Source: M3007 sp046160345 (GTDB lineage: Bacteria; Bacteroidota; Bacteroidia; Chitinophagales; Saprospiraceae). From it: a stretch of DNA of 29,163 bases. Made by a program: the position numbers and the translations under genes. The notes beneath the pieces are model-generated. The model saw nothing but the letters and a program-made list of their open reading frames with translations, did no database searches and was not told the origin of the DNA. Every line of letters starts with the position of its first letter. The first letter of the stretch is position 1. The stretch is taken from assembly GCA_046160345.1 (NCBI GenBank), contig JBJXGO010000125.1, positions 1 to 29,163 of the forward strand, read 5' to 3'. Shown here piece by piece: positions 22,353-29,163 of this stretch.

Positions 22353-23090
22353 ATGAACGCCAGTACAAAATACCTGATTCGTCGCTCACACCGCTTTCTG
22401 GGAGTGACCATCGGCATACAATTCCTGCTTTGGACGGCCGGCGGGCTTTATTTTTCATGGAGCGATATGGATGAAGTGCACGGCGATTATGAAAAAGCGG
22501 CGCCTACGCTTTTGGCATCGAACCTGAGCTATATTTCCCCTAATGCAGCACTCGACAGTCTTCAAAAAACTGCAATAGTGGATAGTTTGGCAGAAGTCAG
22601 GCTGGTATCCATTTTGGGGAAAGCCCATTGGCAAATCACATTTTTTGACAATAAGCTTGAACATCCTCAAAAAAAGGTGTGCCTGGCAGACGCACTTACA
22701 GGGTCTTTGCGGCCTGCTTTGACCGAAAACGAAGCTGTATTGGTGGCTCAAAACCGTTATGCAGGAAAAGGCAAAGTCAAATCGGTAGAATATTTAACCG
22801 AAGCTGGCGGCCATCATGAATACCGTGAAAACCCGTTGCCGGCGCTGGCTGTTACTTTCGACGACCCACGCGGCACCACAGTATATGTGGCCACCGAACT
22901 TGGCACCGTTCAAAAATTTAGAAACCGTCCGTGGAGACAATTCGATTTTTTATGGATGTTGCACACGATGGACTACGTAGGACGAGACCATATTACCAAT
23001 TGGCTGTTGCGGGCGTTTTCAATTTTTGGCCTCCTTACTGTGACCAGCGGGTTTACGCTGTTTTTTATCAGCAGAAAAAAAATGTTATGA
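22353..23090 (+). CDS. PepSY-domain membrane protein
   Basis: A 245-residue protein with an N-terminal TM (about 15-34, after RRSHRFLGVTIGIQFLLW with a histidine typical of PepSY-TM proteins), a periplasmic PepSY-like region (about 95-190, with LTENEAVLVAQNRYAGKGKV and GTTVYVATELGTVQKF) and a C-terminal TM (about 220-240) after FDFLWMLHTMDYVGRD. Proteins of this type are associated with metal or flavin redox steps at the inner membrane and often sit in bacteroidotal copper or iron loci; the precise reaction is unknown. Its stop overlaps the start of the next gene (ATGA at 23087-23090), so the two are translationally coupled. Confidence 0.82.
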   Translation: MNASTKYLIRRSHRFLGVTIGIQFLLWTAGGLYFSWSDMDEVHGDYEKAAPTLLASNLSYISPNAALDSLQKTAIVDSLAEVRLVSILGKAHWQITFFDNKLEHPQKKVCLADALTGSLRPALTENEAVLVAQNRYAGKGKVKSVEYLTEAGGHHEYRENPLPALAVTFDDPRGTTVYVATELGTVQKFRNRPWRQFDFLWMLHTMDYVGRDHITNWLLRAFSIFGLLTVTSGFTLFFISRKKML

Positions 23091-23524
23091 GAATCTCACA
23101 GTCAATTATCGGAGGCGTTTTTGCCTTCCTTTTGGGTACCGCTTGTTGCTGGCTGCCATGGTTGGCCGTTGCAGTGGGTGGCTCTATTGTTGGTTCGGCT
23201 GCTTTTTCAAACAACCTAACCTTGATAAGTGGGCCATTTATGCTTCTGGGTGCAGGAATACTGGGACACTCGGTTTATTCTTTTTGGGTGAAAAGAAGTT
23301 TAAAACAAGTACCGCAGTTGGTTGTTTTGCAATCAAATATTACATGCCCAAAATGCGGTTTCATCAAAAAAGAGACCATGCCAACCAATGCTTGCCAATT
23401 TTTTTACGAATGCGATAACTGCAAGGCAATTCTTAAGCCCTTATCCGGAGATTGTTGTGTGTTTTGTAGTTACGGCACCATCAAATGCCCTCCAATTCAG
23501 ACAGGCAACAAAAACTGCTGCTAA
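23087..23524 (+). CDS. MerT-like membrane segment fused to a GDCCVxC domain
   Basis: A 145-residue protein starting at the ATG that overlaps the PepSY stop; the longer in-frame extension upstream would lie wholly inside the PepSY gene. The N-terminal half has two TM segments, the first with a vicinal cysteine pair (GTACCWLPWLAVAVGG, C20-C21), as in mercuric-transport MerT-like proteins. The C-terminal half carries CPKC (C87, C90), C103, C109 and C112, then GDCCVFCSYGTIKCPPIQ (from 121), the hallmark of the GDCCVxC family, and ends CC. Some family members are selenoproteins; here all positions are ordinary Cys. A role in binding or passing a soft metal is likely but unproven. Confidence 0.82.
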   Translation: MRISQSIIGGVFAFLLGTACCWLPWLAVAVGGSIVGSAAFSNNLTLISGPFMLLGAGILGHSVYSFWVKRSLKQVPQLVVLQSNITCPKCGFIKKETMPTNACQFFYECDNCKAILKPLSGDCCVFCSYGTIKCPPIQTGNKNCC

Positions 23525-23571
23525 AGTGGAGCAACATTTGCAAACTCAAAACATTTTTCGTTCAGGATTAT

Positions 23572-23579
23572 TACCTTTG
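23572..23579 (+). promoter_or_regulatory. Candidate -7 promoter box for the Cys/His-rich gene
   Basis: TACCTTTG matches TAnnTTTG and is followed by CGC. It lies 11 bases before the ATG at 23591, giving a very short leader. A TTTG at 23537-23540 is too far (31 bases) to be an ordinary -33 element. Confidence 0.4.
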
Positions 23580-23590
23580 CGCACAAATTT

Positions 23591-23998
23591 ATGAAATCAG
23601 GCCTCGGCATATTGTTTCTTCTCCTTAACCTGTTGGCTCTACCGACAAATCGTGCATGGGCCTGTGGTAACAACAATTCGGAACATGCGGCCAAGTTTCA
23701 TCAAGACGCTTCTGAGAAATCCTGTTGTTCCGAAAAGGGTGATCAATCCTCCTGTACCGGTGATGCAGAAAATGCACATTCTGGCGAAAATTGCCCATGC
23801 GACCACGAAAAAGGAGATTGCCATTGCCCCAATTGTGGCACCATTTCTCATTCGGGAGCAACCTTTGCAGCTGCTTCGACGCTTTTCTCTGATTCCATCC
23901 TGAATGGACTGGCAAAAAAACAATCCTTCTACTTTGCCGAACACCTGCCCGAGGACGTTCATCTACCCATTTGGCAACCGCCTAAACTAGTTGCCTGA
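23591..23998 (+). CDS. Small secreted Cys/His-rich protein, probable metal-binding
   Basis: A 135-residue protein with a signal peptide (about 1-24, ending NRAWA before CGNN). The segment 25-88 holds nine cysteines (25, 45, 46, 55, 68, 70, 77, 79, 82) and several histidines, in motifs such as NCPCDHEKGDCHCPNCG, which suits binding of thiophilic metal ions. The C-terminal part (about 95-135) is different: FYFAEHLPEDVHLPIWQPPK, a tail seen in small proteins preceding metal-efflux genes in Bacteroidota (recollection of context, not a domain hit). It precedes the heavy-metal lipoprotein and RND pump on the same strand and may be a periplasmic metal buffer or sensor (inference). Confidence 0.75.
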   Translation: MKSGLGILFLLLNLLALPTNRAWACGNNNSEHAAKFHQDASEKSCCSEKGDQSSCTGDAENAHSGENCPCDHEKGDCHCPNCGTISHSGATFAAASTLFSDSILNGLAKKQSFYFAEHLPEDVHLPIWQPPKLVA

Positions 23999-24022
23999 CA
24001 TGGCGTCAGCCTGACGTATGTC
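23997..24022 (+). terminator. Inverted repeat after the Cys/His-rich gene, probable terminator
   Basis: GACAT (23997-24001) and CGTCA (24004-24008) pair with TGACG (24012-24016) and ATGTC (24018-24022), a ten-base stem with a small bulge and three-base loop, starting at the stop codon. Only a short TTTT follows (24025-24028), so an operator for a metal regulator is an alternative. Confidence 0.5.
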
Positions 24023-24071
24023 CATTTTCCTGTCGATAGTCAATCAACACGGTCGGGTTTTAAGGTAATTG

Positions 24072-24079
24072 TACCCTTG
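24072..24079 (+). promoter_or_regulatory. Possible -7 box for the heavy-metal lipoprotein gene
   Basis: TACCCTTG has one mismatch to TAnnTTTG and shares TACC-TTGCGC with the box at 23572. It lies after the putative terminator and about 170 bases before the ATG at 24251, implying a long leader. Nothing else is recognised in the 23999-24250 spacer. Confidence 0.3.
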
Positions 24080-24250
24080 CGCTTAATCGGTTGCTTTACC
24101 GAAACCCAAGGATTGTCTTTCAGGAAACAGTATTTGCGTTGCCAACCCTTTGAGGGTCATGCCAACGTGTTTCTAACAATAATTTCTAATTTTTTGGATG
24201 TTGATGGGTTCGCTTACCCGCAACAGCCAAAGCATTCATCTGCCATTATT

Positions 24251-25237
24251 ATGAAAAATTTGCTAATCGCCGGCCTCGCGCTTGTGCTCCTTATTGTTGC
24301 GTCGCCCGCTTGCAAAAACAATTCTTCAAAAAAAGCCGAAGTTGCTGCCCCAGGCTCAAAATATATCTGCCCCATGAATTGCGAAAAGGGCAAAACCTAC
24401 GATCAACCAGGTTCCTGTCCTGTATGCCACATGGATTTGGAACCAATAAAGGCCGAAGTAGAAGCCAACAAGGCGGAGTATTTTACGGAATTTGTATCTG
24501 CTCCCTCTCCTCTGGAAGCTGGAAAATCAGGCCTGATGTCGTTCACACCTAAAATCAAGGGCAATGAAAGCACTCCAGTGCCGCTCGATCTGGTTCATGA
24601 AAAAAAAATGCACCTCATACTTGTCAGCGACGATTTGTCCTGGTTCGACCACATCCATCCAGAATACCAGGCCAGCGGTGCGTACGACATCAAGGTACTC
24701 GCCAAAGGGGATAAATTCACCAACGGTCGAGGAAATAATGAGACTCGCTTCGAATCAGGTGGAAAATTCTGGGCGTTTACTGATTTTAAACCGCTTGACG
24801 GCCTAAACCAGGTGAATAAAACCGAATTTAATGTAGTGGGAACTCCTGCTAAAACCATTACCTATACACAAGCAAAATTGAAAACCTCGGTGGACGGCTA
24901 CCAGGTGACTTTCGATTCGCATGGCTCAGCTATTGCCGCTGGCGAACCAAGCCATTTGCACATTGACATACAGGAAAAAGGACAGCGAATCACCCCCGAC
25001 AAAATCGAAAACTACCTCGGTGCAAAAGCCCATGTAGTTATGATAGAGACCACTACGAAGGAATTTATCCACGTCCATCCGGAAGCCGTGGGCGACGAAT
25101 TGGAGATGAATACCACCTTCGCCAAGCCAGGCTTATATCGCGGTTGGCTTCAATTCCAAACGAATGGCAAAGTGCATGCGGCGGATTTTGTTCTGGAAGT
25201 CGCTGCCAATACGAACGGCGCAATTAATCCCGGCTAA
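24251..25237 (+). CDS. Lipoprotein with heavy-metal-binding domain
   Basis: A 328-residue predicted lipoprotein starting at the ATG of 24251; an upstream in-frame TTG at 24077 would place 58 unlikely residues before a perfect lipoprotein signal, so it is not used. The lipobox is SPAC with C21. Residues about 37-66 form the heavy-metal-binding domain: YICPMNCEKGKTYDQPGSCP and then VCHMDLEPI, the pattern found at the N-terminus of many CusB-type adaptors and P1B ATPases. The remaining 250 residues look like beta-rich domains with His-containing motifs DHIHPEY, SHLHIDI and HVHPEAVG. It lies 3 bases upstream of the RND pump gene and probably delivers metal in the periplasm (inference). Confidence 0.85.
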   Translation: MKNLLIAGLALVLLIVASPACKNNSSKKAEVAAPGSKYICPMNCEKGKTYDQPGSCPVCHMDLEPIKAEVEANKAEYFTEFVSAPSPLEAGKSGLMSFTPKIKGNESTPVPLDLVHEKKMHLILVSDDLSWFDHIHPEYQASGAYDIKVLAKGDKFTNGRGNNETRFESGGKFWAFTDFKPLDGLNQVNKTEFNVVGTPAKTITYTQAKLKTSVDGYQVTFDSHGSAIAAGEPSHLHIDIQEKGQRITPDKIENYLGAKAHVVMIETTTKEFIHVHPEAVGDELEMNTTFAKPGLYRGWLQFQTNGKVHAADFVLEVAANTNGAINPG

Positions 25238-25240
25238 CTT

Positions 25241-28200
25241 ATGCTCAATGCACTAATAAAATTCTCGCTGGCTAATCGCCTCTTTGTGGTAGCCTCCGCC
25301 GCATTGCTCTTGGTATGGGGCAGCTGGACTGCTATCAATCTTCCTGTCGATGTGCTGCCCGACCTGAATCGCCCCCGTGTGACCGTGTTCCTGGAGGCCG
25401 GAGGGATGTCGCCGGAAGAAATTGAAGCACAGGCTGTACTCCCTATTGAAATGGCGCTGAATGGTTCGCCAGGAGTAGAAACGGTACGGAGCAGTTCTTC
25501 TCGAGGTATCGGATTGGTGTTTGTAGAGTTTGGCTGGGATGTGGATGTATTTCGCGCACGCCAATTGGTGGCCGAAAAACTTTCAAGCGTACAGGTGCCC
25601 AACGGCATTGTGCCGGTCATGGGCCCAATATCTTCAGTCATGGGTCAAATTATGCTGGTCGGCGTAACGGCAGAACCCGACAGCGCAACGGGACAAACCC
25701 TTAGCACTGCAGCAGACCTCCGAACCCTGGCAGATTTTACTATTCGACGTAGATTATTGGGAATCAAAGGCGTTGCGCAGGTCATCCCGATTGGCGGAGA
25801 CCGGCTTCAATACCAGGTATTGGTGTCGTCGGCAAAACTTAAGCAATACAACTTAACGCTTGAAGACCTCGATAATGCCCTTGAAAATGCCAATTTAAAT
25901 GCTACGGGTAGTTTTTTCAATCGGTATGGTTCGGAGGTGCTGATTTCCATCTTAGGTCGCGCTAAAAACCTGGAAGATCTGCAGCAAACCGTAGTTGCAA
26001 ACCGGGAAGGTTCGCCTGTGCTGCTCAGTCAGGTAGCCCAAGTGCAATTTGGAGCAGCAATAAAACGCGGCGATGCTTCGGTGAATGCGCGCCCGGCGGT
26101 TATTCTGACTGTAGAAAAACAACCCGGCGCAAGTACCGTAAGCCTGACCAACGATATTGAAAAGGCATTGGAAGAGTTGCAAGCTTCGCTTCCGTCCGAC
26201 GTAAAGCTCAATGCCAAGGTTTTTCAGCAAAAAAACTTCATCGTTCATTCCCTGACCAATGTAGAAATTGCGCTTCGCGACGGGTTTATTTTGGTGGTTA
26301 TCGTGCTCTTTTTGTTTCTTTTGAATTTTCGGACCACGATCATCACCTTAACTGCTATTCCTTTGTCTTTGGTCATTACTGCCCTGGTTTTCAAATGGTT
26401 TGACATTTCCATCAATACGCTCACCCTGGGTGGTCTTGCCATTGCGATCGGAGAATTGGTGGACGATGCGATTGTTGATGTTGAAAATGTGTTCCGACGG
26501 TTAAAAGAAAACAAGGCCTCAGACAATCCCAAAAACTCCCTTCAAGTGGTGTACGAGGCGAGCAGTGAGGTCAGAAATTCCATCGTATATGCAACGATCA
26601 TTGTGGTACTGGTATTCTTGCCCTTATTTCAATTGCAAGGCATAGAAGGAAGGATTTTTGCGCCTTTGGGCATTGCTTACATTACCTCAATTTTAGCATC
26701 ATTAGTGGTTTCGCTGACGGTTACGCCTGCTTTGTGCAGTTATCTTTTACCGAATTCCAAATTGAACGAGGGCAAAGAGTCAGGCCTCGTTCTTTGGCTT
26801 AAACGGCAAGACCTCAAGGTTTTAAATTTTGGTTTGAACCATTCCAAAATTGTCATCGCCCTTGCAGCAGCACTCGTTGTCGGAGCAGCCGCCATGGTCA
26901 CCCGTTTTGGCACTGAGTTTTTGCCGCCTTTCAACGAAGGTAGTTTCACGGTCAATTTGTACGCTCCAGCCGGCACCTCGCTGGAAGAAAGCAATAAAAT
27001 TGGGGCCGTGGCCGAGCGACTGATTTTAAGGGTGCCCGATGTGCAATACACTGCCCGTCGAACGGGTCGTGCTGAATTGGACGAGCACGTGGAGCCTGTA
27101 AGCAATTCGGAGATCGATGTAGAATTGCGGGAAAATGCACGGCCCCGATCACTTGTCATTGCTGATATCCGCAGTCAACTCGACAACCTGGCCGGTGTCT
27201 CATTCAGTATTGGGCAGCCGATTTCGCACCGGCTCGACCATTTGCTCAGCGGCGTGCGTGCACAGGTAGCCATCAAAGTTTTTGGTGAGGATCTGAGCGA
27301 ACTGCGGGCTTTGGCAGGGCAAATCAAAGATATCACGGAAAAAGTTCCGGGTGCAGTAGACGTACAAGTGGAACGCCAGGTTCTTGTGCCCCAATTAACG
27401 ATCAAACTTGACCGGGGCGCACTACAACGTTTCGGAATGCAAACCGGGGAGGTAGCCCGCGATCTTGAGGTATTGTTCGGAGGTAAAGTGGTATCCCAAA
27501 TGCTTGACGGCCAAAAGTCCTTCGATCTCGTTCTTCGCGCAGTTGCAGAGGACCGGGAAAACCTGGAGAACATCCGAAAGACTCAAATCCACACGCCAGA
27601 AGGTGTCTTGATCCCACTCGAAAGTATTGCCCATATCGAGTATGAAAAAGGGATCAATTCGGTGAGCCATGAAAACGGTCAGAGGCGCATTGTGGTGTCT
27701 TGTAATGTACAAGGGCGCGATCTGGGCAGCACGGTTGCTGAAATTCAGCAAAAAATTTCTGAAACCGTAAAAATGCCACAAGGGTATTTTTTACAATTCG
27801 GTGGCCAGTTTGAAGCGCAAAAAGAGGCATCCCAGCTGATTGGGGCCCTGAGCATTATTGTATTATTGGGCATTTTTCTGGTGCTTTATGCGCATTTCCA
27901 CTCCTGGCGCATCGTGGCCCAGGTGATGCTCAATATCCCGCTCGCACTGGTTGGCTCGGTCATTGCCGTTTGGCTTACCGGGGGTACTTTTTCCGTGGCA
28001 ACACTCGTGGGCTTTATTACCCTCACCGGAATTGCATCGCGCAACGGCATTATGATGATTTCGCACTACCTCCACTTAATGGAACACGAGGGCGAAAAGT
28101 TTGACAAACAAATGATCATAAGGGGCTCGTTGGAACGTTTGGTGCCTGTATTGATGACCGCCCTTGTAGCGGCTCTTGCATTGGTTCCCCTGACCCTGGA

Positions 28201-28357
28201 TTCACAAGCTGCCGGCAAGGAAATACTGTACCCGGTGGCTACCGTGATTTTGGGCGGCTTGCTTTCTTCTACCCTGTTGGATATGATCGTGACGCCGACA
28301 GTTTTTTGGGTTTGGGGAAAGAAAGCCGTGGAAGATTCATTAAGGCAATCGAAATAA
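25241..28357 (+). CDS. CzcA/CusA-like RND heavy-metal efflux permease
   Basis: A 1038-residue inner-membrane RND pump, the normal length for heavy-metal efflux (HME) permeases that expel ions through a trimeric CBA complex using proton influx. The N-terminal TM is followed by LPVDVLPDLNRPRV and EAGGMSPEEIEAQAVLPIE, typical of the group. Twelve TMs occur in two blocks (about 345-530 and 870-1025), each followed by a large porter domain. The proton-relay helix TM4 reads GELVDDAIVDVENV with E405, D408, D409 and D413, differing from the classical DFGxxVDGAVVxVEN of CzcA. It therefore cannot be assigned to Cu, Zn/Co/Cd or Ni from sequence. The TolC-like gene follows after 27 bases; the membrane-fusion adaptor is not in the window. 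Confidence 0.93.
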   Translation: MLNALIKFSLANRLFVVASAALLLVWGSWTAINLPVDVLPDLNRPRVTVFLEAGGMSPEEIEAQAVLPIEMALNGSPGVETVRSSSSRGIGLVFVEFGWDVDVFRARQLVAEKLSSVQVPNGIVPVMGPISSVMGQIMLVGVTAEPDSATGQTLSTAADLRTLADFTIRRRLLGIKGVAQVIPIGGDRLQYQVLVSSAKLKQYNLTLEDLDNALENANLNATGSFFNRYGSEVLISILGRAKNLEDLQQTVVANREGSPVLLSQVAQVQFGAAIKRGDASVNARPAVILTVEKQPGASTVSLTNDIEKALEELQASLPSDVKLNAKVFQQKNFIVHSLTNVEIALRDGFILVVIVLFLFLLNFRTTIITLTAIPLSLVITALVFKWFDISINTLTLGGLAIAIGELVDDAIVDVENVFRRLKENKASDNPKNSLQVVYEASSEVRNSIVYATIIVVLVFLPLFQLQGIEGRIFAPLGIAYITSILASLVVSLTVTPALCSYLLPNSKLNEGKESGLVLWLKRQDLKVLNFGLNHSKIVIALAAALVVGAAAMVTRFGTEFLPPFNEGSFTVNLYAPAGTSLEESNKIGAVAERLILRVPDVQYTARRTGRAELDEHVEPVSNSEIDVELRENARPRSLVIADIRSQLDNLAGVSFSIGQPISHRLDHLLSGVRAQVAIKVFGEDLSELRALAGQIKDITEKVPGAVDVQVERQVLVPQLTIKLDRGALQRFGMQTGEVARDLEVLFGGKVVSQMLDGQKSFDLVLRAVAEDRENLENIRKTQIHTPEGVLIPLESIAHIEYEKGINSVSHENGQRRIVVSCNVQGRDLGSTVAEIQQKISETVKMPQGYFLQFGGQFEAQKEASQLIGALSIIVLLGIFLVLYAHFHSWRIVAQVMLNIPLALVGSVIAVWLTGGTFSVATLVGFITLTGIASRNGIMMISHYLHLMEHEGEKFDKQMIIRGSLERLVPVLMTALVAALALVPLTLDSQAAGKEILYPVATVILGGLLSSTLLDMIVTPTVFWVWGKKAVEDSLRQSK

Positions 28358-28384
28358 TATTGCCATAAGATTAAAAAATTGGCC

Positions 28385-29163
28385 ATGAACTTTACGCTAA
28401 AAATATTGATTTTCATTTGTATTGCCAATAGCACATTTGCGCAAAATATGCTGACGCTTACAGCCGCTGAACTGGCAGTTTTACAAAACAATCCCCAGGT
28501 TAAAGCCACGGCTTGGGATGTAAAAGCAAAAAAATATGCCGAAAAAGGGGCACTAAACTTATCCAATCCTGAAATAAACCTGGAAAGCCCAACGGGGGAA
28601 TTCTACACCCTTGGCGTTTCTCAGTCCTTTGAATTGCCAAGGGTTTATTCCCGTCAAAAGCAGTTGGCCAAAGCAGAAACAGCCTTGGCGAAAGCCGGAC
28701 TGTCCGTAACCGAAAATGACATGCGGTATGCGCTGCGGTCCTTATATCTGGCTGCACAGGTCTCCCATTACAAAACTGAGCAATGGCAGAAGCGAGATAC
28801 ACTTTACAAACAAATAGCGGCAACAGCAGTGCGGCAGTTTGAGGCTGGAGAAATTGATTTTCTGCAGAAAACAATGGCAGAAAATGAGGCTGGCAAAGTT
28901 TATCAGGAACGCTTAGCCGCTGAAATGGAGACCACCAGCCTGCTTGTGCAATTGAAATTATTAACTGGCTTTACTGATTTTACCGATTTGGAACCCTTTA
29001 GTACAGACAGTTTAAATATCCTTTTTTTGCCTCAGGATCAAGATGTTGTCAATCCATCCATCATTTATGAACAGCAGGCGGCAAAAGTGGAAGAAAATCA
29101 AATTGGAATGGCAAAAAGCAGGGTTTTGCCCAACTTCTCTTTGGGATATATGAACCAGGGAGC
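28385..29163 (+). CDS. TolC/CzcC-like outer-membrane efflux protein (partial, 3' end outside window)
   Basis: An open frame from the ATG at 28385 runs without a stop to the window edge (259 codons). A signal peptide (about 1-20, ANSTFAQ) is followed by LTAAELAVLQNNPQVKATAWD, the typical first helix of outer-membrane efflux proteins. GALNLSNPEINLESPTGEF and the SQSFELPRVYSRQKQLAKAE helix match CzcC-type proteins, as does the later VRQFEAGEIDFLQ. These proteins form the trimeric exit duct of CBA efflux pumps. The gene follows the RND permease by 27 bases on the same strand, so it is part of that operon. The adaptor subunit probably lies just beyond the window. Confidence 0.88.
   Translation, partial: MNFTLKILIFICIANSTFAQNMLTLTAAELAVLQNNPQVKATAWDVKAKKYAEKGALNLSNPEINLESPTGEFYTLGVSQSFELPRVYSRQKQLAKAETALAKAGLSVTENDMRYALRSLYLAAQVSHYKTEQWQKRDTLYKQIAATAVRQFEAGEIDFLQKTMAENEAGKVYQERLAAEMETTSLLVQLKLLTGFTDFTDLEPFSTDSLNILFLPQDQDVVNPSIIYEQQAAKVEENQIGMAKSRVLPNFSLGYMNQG

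Noticed and set aside
22931..23086. N-terminal extension of the GDCCVxC protein
   Set aside because: It lies entirely within the PepSY coding region in another frame, and the ATG at 23087 overlapping the PepSY stop is the natural start.
24077..24250. N-terminal extension of the heavy-metal lipoprotein from a TTG start
   Set aside because: The extension would bury a clear lipoprotein signal peptide and lipobox that begin at the ATG of 24251.

Overview
The window looks like a chromosomal segment of a Bacteroidota bacterium, most likely from the Saprospirales/Lewinella-Haliscomenobacter side of the phylum (inference). Signs are the type IX secretion (T9SS) C-terminal sorting domains on two surface proteins, PKD repeats, a short NuoG without the molybdopterin domain, several TAnnTTTG-type -7 promoter boxes, A-rich starts with little Shine-Dalgarno signal, and a MFS/DUF6814 pair. 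No rRNA, tRNA, CRISPR array or complete insertion sequence was seen.

Region 1 (about 1-11,940, all + strand) is the distal part of a respiratory complex I operon in the order nuoG-H-I-J-K-L-M-N. It is interrupted at nearly every joint by an unrelated gene on the same strand. These are an RlaP-type nucleotidyltransferase before nuoG, an Mrr-like restriction endonuclease between nuoJ and nuoK, an SRPBCC gene killed by one in-frame amber codon between nuoK and nuoL, a DUF433/DUF5615 toxin-antitoxin pair plus a possible HepT remnant between nuoL and nuoM, and a small S4 RNA-binding protein between nuoM and nuoN. Spacers without a guest gene carry short direct repeats (7 to 16 bp units).

Region 2 (about 11,940-18,940) is carbon metabolism and uptake: an SH3-type lipoprotein, an exported GH29 alpha-L-fucosidase directly downstream of acetyl-CoA synthetase (minus strand), a small hypothetical protein, and a two-TM DUF6814-like protein with an MHS-type MFS transporter (minus strand). 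A terminator-like hairpin sits in the MFS leader.

Region 3 (about 19,080-29,163, + strand) looks like an envelope and heavy-metal handling cluster. It holds a His/Cys-rich five-PKD T9SS cargo protein, a beta-propeller T9SS cargo protein with a C-E-C-C motif, a PepSY membrane protein, a MerT-like/GDCCVxC fusion, a small secreted Cys/His-rich protein, a lipoprotein with a heavy-metal-binding domain, a CzcA/CusA-like RND pump, and the 5' part of a TolC/CzcC-like outer-membrane channel cut by the window end. The plausible joint role is binding metal outside or in the periplasm and pumping it out. Which metal is served cannot be read from the sequence.
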